DNA from: an uncultured Opitutaceae bacterium
GTDB taxonomy: Bacteria > Verrucomicrobiota > Verrucomicrobiia > Opitutales > Opitutaceae
Assembly (NCBI GenBank): GCA_937902925.1
Contig: CALFNN010000073.1
Location: 1-36,417, forward strand
Length of the DNA stretch: 36,417 bases
Direction of reading: 5' to 3'
This document shows, one piece after another, positions 25,024-32,975 of this stretch. Position numbers and translations under genes: made by a program. Position 1 is the stretch's first letter; each line of letters begins with the position of its first letter. A model generated the notes under the pieces. It searched no databases. It was not told the origin of the DNA and saw only the letters and a list, made by a program, of their open reading frames with translations.

Positions 25024-26354
25024 TGAAAACGCTGCTGATCTGTCCCGCCCGCCGCGCGGCCGTCGCCGCCCTCGCCGACTCCTCCCCGCTGGCGCTCGTC
25101 CCGGTGTTCGGCCGCTGCCTCCTCGAATACTGGATCGCCGAGCGGGTCGCGCGCGGCGCCCGGCACGTGCTCGTCCTCGCCTCGGACCGGCCCGACCAAG
25201 TGCGTGCGAAACTGGACGACGGCACGCGCTGGGGTGTGCGCATCGAGGTCCTGCCCGAGATTCGCGAACTGACCGCCGCCGAGGCCCGCGCCAAGTATCG
25301 CGCCTCGCCCGCCGCGGGCTGGCTGCCGGCACCGGCGGATGCGCTCCTCGTCGACCGCCTGCCGGGCCTCCCGGATCATCCGCTGTTAGAGGGCTACGCC
25401 GCCTGGTTCGCGGCGCTCCAGGCCTGGCAGCCGCACCCGTTCACGCCCGACCGGATCGGCCAGCGCGAAGTGCGCCCCGGCGTCTGGGTCGGCCTGCACT
25501 CCCGCATCGACCCCACCGCGCAGATCGAGGCGCCCTGCTGGATCGGGGAGAACGTCACCATCGGGCCGGACGCGGTGATCGGCCCCGAATCCATTCTCGA
25601 CGACGGCGTGTTGGTCGACACTGGCGCCCGCGTCGCACGCAGCGTCGTCGGCCCGCAGACCTACGTCGGCGAATGGACGTCCGTCGAAAACTCCTTCGCG
25701 CACGGCGACGCCCTCACCAACTGGCGGACCGGGTCCGCGTTGCGGGTTCCCGACGCCTTTCTCCTGAGCTCGCTCGCACCGCGACCCCGCGGCACCGAGT
25801 CGGCCGGCTGGTCCGGCCGGACGCTGGCCCTGCTGGCGCTGGTGGTCACCGCCCCCGCGGCGGCGCTGGCCATCCTTGTCGCGGCGTGTCGCGAAAATCC
25901 GGTTCTGCCGGCGCGACTCGCCATCCGACCCGGCACCCCTTCGCCCGCCGCCGCGGTCGCCACATTCACCTTCCGGGAAATCGCCGGAGTCGCCGGCTGG
26001 CTCCGCCGCTGGCCGCAGCTCTGGAGCATCGTGCGCGGCGACCTCGCGTGGTTCGGCAACCGTCCGCTGTCCCCCGCCGCCGCCGCCGCGCTCGCCAACG
26101 ACTTCGAGCGCCTCTGGCTCGCCGCCCCGGCCGGCTTTTTCTCCCTGGCCGACGCGCACGGCTGTGCCGAAAGCCCGTCGGAGGAGACGCACGCGCACGC
26201 CAGCTATTATGCGGTCCACGCGTGCCCCCGCCTGAATTGGTTCATCCTCACCCGCGCGCTGTTCCGCTCCGGGCCGATCCACCCGGGCCGGCCCCGGCGC
26301 TCCCTGCTCCGCCCCGCCGCCCTCTCCCATCTCGTGCAAAAACAACAAAGCTGA
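25023..26354 (+). CDS. degenerate nucleotidyltransferase/hexapeptide protein fused to a degenerate sugar-transferase-like domain
   Basis: This 443-residue protein starts like a sugar-nucleotide pyrophosphorylase (1-100: SPLALVPVFGRCLLEYWI), but the GxGTR nucleotide-binding loop is absent. Residues about 148-235 form hexapeptide repeats (left-handed beta helix: IGENVTIGPDAVIGPESILDDG). A membrane segment (about 266-288) and RLAIRPG, WPQLWSIVRGDLAWFGNRPL and LWLAAPAGFFSLADAHG follow the layout of a bacterial sugar transferase, but the catalytic Asp-Glu pair appears as R328-R329. Both enzyme ends therefore look inactive, while the reading frame is intact. It may act as a membrane scaffold or regulator for the real transferase encoded just upstream (one-base overlap). 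This is an inference; the fold assignment of the C-terminal part is by eye. Confidence 0.8.
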   Translation: MKTLLICPARRAAVAALADSSPLALVPVFGRCLLEYWIAERVARGARHVLVLASDRPDQVRAKLDDGTRWGVRIEVLPEIRELTAAEARAKYRASPAAGWLPAPADALLVDRLPGLPDHPLLEGYAAWFAALQAWQPHPFTPDRIGQREVRPGVWVGLHSRIDPTAQIEAPCWIGENVTIGPDAVIGPESILDDGVLVDTGARVARSVVGPQTYVGEWTSVENSFAHGDALTNWRTGSALRVPDAFLLSSLAPRPRGTESAGWSGRTLALLALVVTAPAAALAILVAACRENPVLPARLAIRPGTPSPAAAVATFTFREIAGVAGWLRRWPQLWSIVRGDLAWFGNRPLSPAAAAALANDFERLWLAAPAGFFSLADAHGCAESPSEETHAHASYYAVHACPRLNWFILTRALFRSGPIHPGRPRRSLLRPAALSHLVQKQQS

Positions 26355-26371
26355 GCGAAAGCCGACGACCC

Positions 26372-26680
26372 ATGAAAATCGAGCATGACGGAAACAATCT
26401 CCGCGTCAGTGACATCGCGGAACTGAATGCGCTGAACGCGACGACGTTTCGCGACGAAGTGCGGGCCGCGCTGCCGCTCGAGCCGGGCACGATCGAGATC
26501 GACCTCTCGCAAACCCAGTTCGTCGACAGCTCCGGCCTCGGCGCGCTGTTCTCGCTCTACCGGGCCGCCCATGGCGGCCACAACGGCGTCACGATGCGGC
26601 TCCTCAATCCGAAGCCGCCGATCCAGCAATTGTTCGAGCTGACCCAACTGCATCAGCTCTTCGAAATCTGCTGCCGCTGA
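26372..26680 (+). CDS. STAS-domain anti-sigma-factor antagonist, SypA/SpoIIAA-like
   Basis: This 102-residue single STAS domain has the phospho-site segment FVDSSGLGALFSLY; S53 or S54 aligns with S58 of SpoIIAA. The protein would be switched by phosphorylation and dephosphorylation. The gene lies 17 bases after the fusion gene and 3 bases before a gene encoding both a kinase and a phosphatase domain, which is very likely its partner. Its site in an exopolysaccharide operon resembles SypA of Vibrio fischeri, a STAS protein needed for syp polysaccharide biofilms and inhibited by phosphorylation. The alternative is control of a sigma factor; no sigma factor gene is in this window. Confidence 0.92.
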   Translation: MKIEHDGNNLRVSDIAELNALNATTFRDEVRAALPLEPGTIEIDLSQTQFVDSSGLGALFSLYRAAHGGHNGVTMRLLNPKPPIQQLFELTQLHQLFEICCR

Positions 26681-26683
26681 ACC

Positions 26684-28588
26684 ATGGCCGGCCCCCCTTC
26701 CACTCCGGAACACGGCCTGACCAGCCGCATCACGTTTCGCTGCGACCTGGGTGAGGCGCGCGCCGCCGCGCGCGCCCTGCGCGACTTTCTCGTCACCCTC
26801 GGCCTGGACGAAACCGAGTTGTTCAACTGCGAGCTCTGCCTCACCGAGGCCTGCAACAACGCCGTCCAGCACGCCAGCCCCACGGGGGTCCACGCACCGG
26901 TCGTCGCCGCGGTGTCCGCGCACGGTGCGGAAATCGAACTCACCGTGACCGACCACACGCCGGGCTTCGCCCTCGCCACCCGCGCCGGCCCGCTGTCGCC
27001 CGATCACGACCACGGCCGCGGTCTGTTCATCATCCAGTCGCTCATGGACGAGGTCAGCTATTTCCGTGGCTCCCGCGAAAACACCCTGGTCATGCGGCTG
27101 GCCCGGCGCGCGCACCCGCTCCCGCCACCGCTCCCGGCATCCGCCGCTTCCGACGCCACCGGGCGCCAGCTGGCCGAATGCCGGCAGACCATCGGCGCCA
27201 TGGCGCGCGAGCTTTGCTTCCGGTCGGAAAGTCTCGCGGCGATTTTCCGCTGCTGCTCCGAACTCGGCCGCACCACCGACCTCGCGGGCTTCAGCCAGCG
27301 CCTGCTGGGCGATCTGCTGCATCTCGCCGCGGCCGACTGGTTCGTTCTCCGCTTGAACTCGGCGGATGGCTCCCGGCTGGCGGTCTTCGCCACGTCGACG
27401 GCCAAGCTGGGCGGCGCGCCGCTGCCCCTCGCTCCGCGGGATGCGTCGCCCGGGTCCGCCGAGCTCGCCGCCGCCCAATCCGGTCGCGAGCTCGAGTTTG
27501 CCACCCGCCTGGCGTCGCCCGCGGTCGAGCCGCTGTGCGCCGCCGGCCCCGAGGCCACCGGCCGCGTCCATCCGCTGCTGTTTGACGAGATGCTCGTCGG
27601 CACGCTGGCCGTCGGCCACAGCACCGCCGGGTCGCCGTTCTCGGCGCTGCAGGTCGAGATGATCCGCACGATCGCCGAGTTTCTGGCGATCCATGTCGTG
27701 AGCGCCCGCCATCAGGACGAGCAGCTTCGTGCACAGCTCGTCGCGCACGAACTCGAGATCGCCCGCCGGATCCAACGGGCCCTGCTGCCGCGCGCGTTGC
27801 CGCAGCCGCCTCCCTTCAGCCTCGCCGCGAGCTGGGAGAGCGCGCGGCAGGTCGGGGGCGATTTCTACGATGCCCTTCCGCTCGGCGAACAGTCGCTGCT
27901 GCTGGTGGTGGCGGACGTCATGGGCAACGGCGTGCCGGCCGCGATGTTCGCCACGATCACGCGCAGCCTCCTTCGGGCGCTGGCCGGGCGCGGCCACGGC
28001 CCGGCGAATCTCCTGCGCCAGCTTAACGAACTGCTCTACGAGGAGCTCTCCGCCGTCGGGATGTTTGTCACCGTCCAGCTCGTGTTGGTTGACTTGGTCC
28101 GCCGGCAACTCGTCGCGGCCAGCGCCGGCCACTGTCCCATTCTCGTCGCCGGCGGCGCCGCCGCGGGCGTGCAGACGCTTTGCCCGACGGGCCTGCCCCT
28201 CGGCATCATGCCGGACAGCACCTATTGCCAGCAAACGCTCGCCCTCGCCGACCCGGGCACCCTGCTGCTCTACACCGACGGCCTCACCGAGGCGCAGAAT
28301 CCCGCGGGCGAAATGTTCGGCCAGGAACGACTGGCCGAGTGGCTGCGCGACAATTTCCCCCTGCCCGGCGCCGACCAGCTGCGCGACCGGCTCTCGGCGG
28401 AGATCGGCCGGTTTCGCGACGGCGCCGCGCTGCACGACGACCAGGCTTTCCTCATCCTCGCCGGCGGGAGTGTTGCGTCCGCCGCACCCGCGCCGATTCC
28501 CGGCTCCCCGGATGCGGCCCCAATTCCTTCCGACGCCCACGCCACCGCCCTCCACGCCGGTTCCCCGGCTCTTGCGGCCACCGACTGA
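26684..28588 (+). CDS. partner-switching protein: RsbW-type kinase, GAF and PP2C phosphatase domains
   Basis: This 634-residue protein has an N-terminal HATPase of the RsbW type (about 15-140; N box LTEACNNAVQHA, glycine loop DHDHGRGLFIIQSLMDEV), a helical link, a GAF sensor domain (about 180-350), a coiled coil and a C-terminal SpoIIE-type PP2C domain (about 365-600). PP2C metal residues are D393 and D396 (GGDFYD), D411 (ADVMGNG), D532 (YTDGLTEAQN) and D585-D586. It could both phosphorylate and dephosphorylate the STAS protein encoded 3 bases upstream, with the GAF domain choosing between the two. SypE of Vibrio fischeri has the same kinase and phosphatase ends around a receiver domain. In the kinase the usual DxGxG segment is altered (TDHTPGFAL), so its activity needs testing. 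A Pro/Ala-rich tail follows about residue 595. Confidence 0.92.
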   Translation: MAGPPSTPEHGLTSRITFRCDLGEARAAARALRDFLVTLGLDETELFNCELCLTEACNNAVQHASPTGVHAPVVAAVSAHGAEIELTVTDHTPGFALATRAGPLSPDHDHGRGLFIIQSLMDEVSYFRGSRENTLVMRLARRAHPLPPPLPASAASDATGRQLAECRQTIGAMARELCFRSESLAAIFRCCSELGRTTDLAGFSQRLLGDLLHLAAADWFVLRLNSADGSRLAVFATSTAKLGGAPLPLAPRDASPGSAELAAAQSGRELEFATRLASPAVEPLCAAGPEATGRVHPLLFDEMLVGTLAVGHSTAGSPFSALQVEMIRTIAEFLAIHVVSARHQDEQLRAQLVAHELEIARRIQRALLPRALPQPPPFSLAASWESARQVGGDFYDALPLGEQSLLLVVADVMGNGVPAAMFATITRSLLRALAGRGHGPANLLRQLNELLYEELSAVGMFVTVQLVLVDLVRRQLVAASAGHCPILVAGGAAAGVQTLCPTGLPLGIMPDSTYCQQTLALADPGTLLLYTDGLTEAQNPAGEMFGQERLAEWLRDNFPLPGADQLRDRLSAEIGRFRDGAALHDDQAFLILAGGSVASAAPAPIPGSPDAAPIPSDAHATALHAGSPALAATD

Positions 28589-28591
28589 TCC

Positions 28592-29788
28592 ATGAAACCG
28601 ATCCTCCCCCTGTTTGTATTCATCGACGCGTGCGGCTGGGAAATCATCCGCGACGAACCGTTCGCGCGCGCCGTCGCCCCGCACCGCCGGCGCCTGCGCT
28701 CCGTCTTCGGCTACAGCTCGGCCTGCATTCCCTCGATCCTCTCCGGCCGCTGGCCGGTGGAGCATCGCAACTGGTGCTACTTCGTCTACGACCCGCCGCG
28801 CTCCCCGTTCCGCGCCCTGCGTTCGCTGCGCTGGCTGCCATCCGCGCTCACGAGCCGGCGCCGCTTCCGGCGCTGGCTCTCCAAGTCGCTCAAGACGCAC
28901 CTGAAATTCCGCGGCTACTTCGACCTCTACAACATCCCGTTCCGCCATATCTCGCTGTTCGATTTCACCGAAAAGAAAAATCCACTGCAGCCCGGCGGCC
29001 TCAATCGCGGCCCGAACATTTTCGATTACCTGCAGGACCGTGGCATCGCCTACCACGTCAGCGATCCCGTCCGCACCGAGTCGGCCAACCTCGACGCGCT
29101 CGTGCGGGACATCGCCGCGGAGCAAATCGACTTCGCGTTTCTCTACTGGCCCGAACTCGACGGCTTGATGCACCGGGTCGGCAACACCGCGCCGGACATC
29201 GGGCCCCAGCTCCGCCGCTATGAGCAGGGGCTCGACCGCCTCCTCGCCGCGGCGCACGCCCACTATGACGACGTGCATCTCTACGTGTTCAGCGACCACG
29301 GCATGGCCAATTGCGACCGGTTGCTCGACCTGCGCGCCACGATCGACGCGCTGGGCTGGCAGATGGGCGGGGATTATGCGGTCGTCTACGATTCCACCAT
29401 GGCCCGCTTCTGGTTTTTCCAGGAGGAGGCCCGGCGCGAGATCACGGAGTGTCTCGAACGCGTGCCGCAAGGCCACGTGCTCACGGATACCGAACTCGCC
29501 GATCTCGGCGCGCTGTTTCCCGACCGCTACTTCGGCGAACTCATTTTCCTCGTGGAGGAAGGCACGCTGATCGTCCCCAGCCACATGGGCGAGCGGCCGA
29601 TTCGCGCGATGCACGGCTATCACCCCGACGCCCCGCACAGCTACGCGTCGTTGCTGACGAACCAGCCGGACACGCCCTCCGACATCACCGCGATTCCCCA
29701 CGTCTTCAAGCTCATGGTCCGCGAGGCCAACCTCGCGCATGCCCGCAATCACCCGGTAAACCCAGCCCCGGTCCTGGCCGCTTCATGA
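28592..29788 (+). CDS. alkaline phosphatase superfamily enzyme (phosphodiesterase/nucleotide pyrophosphatase-like)
   Basis: This 398-residue protein has no signal peptide or membrane segment. Metal-site landmarks of the superfamily are D12 (FVFIDACGW), ELDGLMHRVG, VFSDHGM and MHGYHPDAPHS. In the nucleophile region it reads SSACIPSILSGRWPVEH; C45 in CIPS sits where sulfatases have Cys in CxPxR, but the Arg is replaced by Ile, so conversion to formylglycine is doubtful, and S42 or S43 may be the nucleophile. A basic stretch (about 80-105) may form a cap or a membrane-facing surface. In this operon it could act on phosphate-bearing glycan, lipid or nucleotide-sugar intermediates, but the substrate is unknown. 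It starts 3 bases after the switch protein gene and overlaps the acyltransferase gene by 4 bases (ATGA). Confidence 0.85.
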   Translation: MKPILPLFVFIDACGWEIIRDEPFARAVAPHRRRLRSVFGYSSACIPSILSGRWPVEHRNWCYFVYDPPRSPFRALRSLRWLPSALTSRRRFRRWLSKSLKTHLKFRGYFDLYNIPFRHISLFDFTEKKNPLQPGGLNRGPNIFDYLQDRGIAYHVSDPVRTESANLDALVRDIAAEQIDFAFLYWPELDGLMHRVGNTAPDIGPQLRRYEQGLDRLLAAAHAHYDDVHLYVFSDHGMANCDRLLDLRATIDALGWQMGGDYAVVYDSTMARFWFFQEEARREITECLERVPQGHVLTDTELADLGALFPDRYFGELIFLVEEGTLIVPSHMGERPIRAMHGYHPDAPHSYASLLTNQPDTPSDITAIPHVFKLMVREANLAHARNHPVNPAPVLAAS

Positions 29789-30966
29789 AGGTTCCCGCGA
29801 CGGGTTCCGACGCCGGTGAGGCCTTCCAGCGCACGTCCTACTTCACGGCGCTCGACTGCCTCCGCGCCGTCTCGATTCTCCTGGTGCTGCTGCATCACGT
29901 GCCGCCGCTGCCCGCCGGCAGCCTCTGGCGCACGCTGCAGGAAAACGGCCGCTATGGCGTCGCGTTCTTCTTCGCGATCAGCGGATTTCTCATCTGCACG
30001 CTGTTCCTGCGCGAGGAGCGGCGGACCGGCCGGGTTCAGCTCGCGAAATTTTACGGCCGCCGGGCGGTGCGGCTGCTGCCGCTCTACTACGTCGTGCTGG
30101 CGCTGCAGGCCGCGCTGGTTTTCGGCGCGCATCAATATACTCCGGAAAACCAGGAACTTTTCCGCGCGAAGCTTCCCGCCTATCTCGCCTACTACGCCAA
30201 CTGGCTGCCCACGGCGACGGCGGGCCCTTTCTTTTGCGCGTGGTCGCTCGCCGCCGAGGAGCAATTCTACCTCGTGTTCGGCCTGCTGTTCGTCCTCGTC
30301 CGCCGCCGCGCGCTCGTCGGCGTGGCGGCCGGCGCCCTCCTGCTGAAGGCCGCCGTCTACGCCGCGTTCGGCAACGTCGACACCCTCTCGCCCTGGTGGC
30401 GGGTGATCTTCAGTTATCAGGAGGCGATCCTCTGGGGCGTCCTGCTCGCGTTCGCGCTCGACGACTGCGCCGGTCGCCGCTCGCTCACCCGCTGGCTGGG
30501 CTCCCGCTGGTTGCTCGCGGGTGCGAGCCTGGCCGCCGCCGTCTGGCTCGTGATCCATCCGATGTCGGGCCAGAGTTCGTGGGACGCCCAACTGCTCTTC
30601 GTCCTCATGACCGCCGTCATCGCGGGCCTTGTGCTGCGCCCGGCGCCGCCGGGATTTGGCGGCGGGCTCCTCGTCCACGTCGGCCGCATCAGCTACGGCA
30701 TCTATCTGCTCCACATGTTCGTCATCAGCGCGGTGAAGAAACTTCCCTCCGGCACGTCCCCGGTCGTCTGTCTCGCGGTCAGCACCGTCGTCGTCGTCCT
30801 GCTGGCCTCCGTCGTGCACCGGTGGTTCGAGCGCCCGATCATCGAGCGGTGCAAACAAAGGCTTTCGCCCGCCCTCAGTTCGCCGCCGCGACCGGCTCCG
30901 CCGGAGGCGTCGTCCGGATTTCCCCTGCCGGCAGTCGCACTCCCGCCAGGACATCGAACGAAATGA
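29785..30966 (+). CDS. membrane O-acyltransferase, acyltransferase-3 family
   Basis: This 393-residue integral membrane protein has about ten hydrophobic segments. Near the start, FTALDCLRAVSILLVLLHH holds the family's R-x10-H pair (R27, H38), followed by GVAFFFAISGFLICTLFL and KFYGRRAVRLLPLYY, both typical. The last segment ends in HRWFERPII. Such enzymes move acyl groups, often acetyl, onto sugars at the inner membrane, so it probably decorates the exopolysaccharide. It is the last plus-strand gene of the operon. Its C-terminal about 30 residues are Pro-rich and lie over the 3' end of the convergent deacetylase-like gene (92-base overlap), so this tail may be a recent extension. Start ATG at 29785 overlaps the previous stop. 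Confidence 0.93.
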   Translation: MKVPATGSDAGEAFQRTSYFTALDCLRAVSILLVLLHHVPPLPAGSLWRTLQENGRYGVAFFFAISGFLICTLFLREERRTGRVQLAKFYGRRAVRLLPLYYVVLALQAALVFGAHQYTPENQELFRAKLPAYLAYYANWLPTATAGPFFCAWSLAAEEQFYLVFGLLFVLVRRRALVGVAAGALLLKAAVYAAFGNVDTLSPWWRVIFSYQEAILWGVLLAFALDDCAGRRSLTRWLGSRWLLAGASLAAAVWLVIHPMSGQSSWDAQLLFVLMTAVIAGLVLRPAPPGFGGGLLVHVGRISYGIYLLHMFVISAVKKLPSGTSPVVCLAVSTVVVVLLASVVHRWFERPIIERCKQRLSPALSSPPRPAPPEASSGFPLPAVALPPGHRTK

Positions 30967-31735
30967 CCAGAATATCCGGCTGGTCGGCCAGATAACCGGC
31001 CACCTGATGCAGGATGCCGATGAATCGCTCGTCCGGCACCCCACCGCGAAAATATTCCCACCAGTGTGTCACCAGGACGGTGAGTTGCTGCCGCGCGACC
31101 GCACGTTTCACGGCTTCGAGCATGCCCTCGCGCGGCCGCGTATAGGAAAGCAGGCAGCCCGGATGGCTCAGCAGCCAGCTCGATCCCACCCGCCAATGCG
31201 GTTGCCCGAGCATTTTTTTCCAGGCATAGCGCAACCACCAGCGACACGGCACGCGCCGCCATTCGAACCAGCCCGTGGAGACGACGTCGAACCGGCGCGC
31301 CACCTCGAGCAGGCCCGGCCGTGACAGCCGGTCGTAGGGCGCCACGAACGCCCGCGGCCGCTGCAGGCCCGCCTCGACGAAGCGCTGGGCCCCGGTTTCG
31401 ATCCGCCGCACGATTCCGGCGCGATCCCGGCGGTCGAATTCGAAATAATCATGATGACACCCGTGCTGGGCGAAGTGGTAGCCGGGCTCGCCGCGAAGAT
31501 AGCTCACCAACCCGGGATTGGCGGCGAGCGGCAGCGTGTCCCGCGCCGGCCCCGGCCGGTCCCGGATGAACTCCTCCCGCTGGCCGTCCGGCCGGCAGAC
31601 ATCCGAACGCGCCTCGGGAATCACGGCAAGATTCACCGGCAGGCCCCGCGCCAGAAACGGCCGATACAACCGCTCGAGACAATCGACCGGCGTAAAGGCG
31701 GACGTGTCGTCGTCACGCAGAATGATATACCGCAT
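30875..31735 (-). CDS. polysaccharide deacetylase-like protein (DUF2334/NodB-like fold)
   Basis: This 286-residue protein begins MRYIILRDDDTSAFTP; the D8-D9-D10 run and HGCHHDYF (H91, H94, H95) fit the metal-binding Asp and His motifs of the carbohydrate esterase 4/NodB fold. Further landmarks are VNLAVIPEA, RAFVAPYDRLS (the RxxxxP type segment) and VLVTHWWEYF. No signal peptide is seen, so it probably acts in the cytoplasm, perhaps on a lipid-linked or nucleotide-linked amino sugar, or it is a related hydrolase. The gene overlaps the upstream glycosyltransferase by 23 bases and, on the opposite strand, the acyltransferase by 92. Fold assignment is fairly sure; enzymatic role is inferred from the cluster. 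Confidence 0.82.
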   Translation of the reverse strand: MRYIILRDDDTSAFTPVDCLERLYRPFLARGLPVNLAVIPEARSDVCRPDGQREEFIRDRPGPARDTLPLAANPGLVSYLRGEPGYHFAQHGCHHDYFEFDRRDRAGIVRRIETGAQRFVEAGLQRPRAFVAPYDRLSRPGLLEVARRFDVVSTGWFEWRRVPCRWWLRYAWKKMLGQPHWRVGSSWLLSHPGCLLSYTRPREGMLEAVKRAVARQQLTVLVTHWWEYFRGGVPDERFIGILHQVAGYLADQPDILVISFDVLAGVRLPAGEIRTTPPAEPVAAAN

Positions 31736-32972
31736 GTTTTTCCTCCCGCAGGATTTCGTAGAGCTGCTGCATCCGGCCGGCGATCACGTCCGCGTCGTAG
31801 TCGGCGACCACGGTCGCATGTCCCGCCGCGGCGGCCCGCCGGCGCGAGTCCTCGTTCGACAACAGCCGGTCGATCGCGGCGTGGAAGCCGCGGGGCCGTT
31901 CGAGGTCGAACAACCAGCCGTTTTTCTCGTGCTCGATCAGCCCGCTGGCGCCCGAGGTCCGGCTCGAAACCACCGGCGTGCCCGCCGCCCAGGCCTCGAG
32001 AATGACGAGCCCGAAAGTTTCCGAGAGCGAAGGCAGGACCGCGACGCGCGCTTCCTGCAGCAGTCCGATCAGCCGCGGGTCGGCCGGCGGCAACTTCCCC
32101 GTGAGCACGACCTGACCGCCCAGTCCCAGATGCTCGATCCGTGCCCGCAGTCGTTCGCCGTAAGCCTCGTCGGTGCAGGCACCGGCGAGCACGAGCAGGA
32201 CGTTCGGATGCCGCTGGCTTAGCTCCGGCAGCTGCTCGACCAGCCAGCCCTGGTTCTTGACCGGGTCGATGCGTCCGACCGCCAGCAACACCGCGCGTCC
32301 CGCGATCGCCGGAAAGGCCGCCCGGGCCTCCTCCCGGCGGTCCGGTTCATAGCGAGCGGCGGGCACGCCATGCGGCTGGACGATGACGCGCCGGTCCGGA
32401 TGCCGCTGCCGGAGCAGCGCCGCCTCGCGCCGGTTGCAGGTCAGGATCGCATCGGCATCCGTCAGCACCCGCCGCGAGCGCAGCAGCAAACCAAACGGCT
32501 TGCCCCACTCGACGCCGCCGGCCGGCGCATGCAGCGATTGCCGCACCCCGTCCGGCAGATCGTAGACGCCGCCATGCACGGTGACGACGAACGGAATTTT
32601 CCGCCGTCGGGCCAACGTCAACCCGATCCCGCCCACGCGACCCAGCGCATGCGTGTGAATCACCGAGAGCCCCGGCTCGCGCCACAGCGCGCGAATCAGG
32701 TCGAACGACATCAGGTTCCCGCCGACGGCGACCATTTGTCGTTTCTGCTCGGCGGTCACGCCCCAGACCGGCACCCAGGCGTTGAATCGCCGCACCGTGC
32801 AACCGGCTTCCATGAGCGGGTCGGGCACGGCGCGATTCTCCGGGATGGAGGGACAATATACCACCGAGCCAACCGCGCGCCGCCGGAGACCGGTGAACAA
32901 CTGGTGGATGACGGTCTCGGTGCCGCCCCACTCGGCCGGGTTATATTTGCGCAGGAGATGGGCGATGCGCAT
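31713..32972 (-). CDS. GT4-type glycosyltransferase
   Basis: This 419-residue GT-B protein has an N-terminal half starting MRIAHLLRKYNPAEWGGTETVI and a middle VIHTHALGRVGGIGLTLARRRKIPFVVTVHGG. The C-terminal half has LLAVGRIDPVKNQGWLVEQL, VVLTGKLPPADPRLIGLLQEA and EX7E (E318 to E326 in SETFGLVILE). It is a retaining enzyme using a nucleotide sugar and probably extends the repeat unit. The gene lies 3 bases after the O-antigen ligase-like gene and overlaps the deacetylase-like gene by 23, so the three plus the GT2 gene upstream form a minus-strand operon converging on the main one. Donor sugar unknown. Confidence 0.93.
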   Translation of the reverse strand: MRIAHLLRKYNPAEWGGTETVIHQLFTGLRRRAVGSVVYCPSIPENRAVPDPLMEAGCTVRRFNAWVPVWGVTAEQKRQMVAVGGNLMSFDLIRALWREPGLSVIHTHALGRVGGIGLTLARRRKIPFVVTVHGGVYDLPDGVRQSLHAPAGGVEWGKPFGLLLRSRRVLTDADAILTCNRREAALLRQRHPDRRVIVQPHGVPAARYEPDRREEARAAFPAIAGRAVLLAVGRIDPVKNQGWLVEQLPELSQRHPNVLLVLAGACTDEAYGERLRARIEHLGLGGQVVLTGKLPPADPRLIGLLQEARVAVLPSLSETFGLVILEAWAAGTPVVSSRTSGASGLIEHEKNGWLFDLERPRGFHAAIDRLLSNEDSRRRAAAAGHATVVADYDADVIAGRMQQLYEILREEKHAVYHSA

Positions 32973-32975
32973 CGG

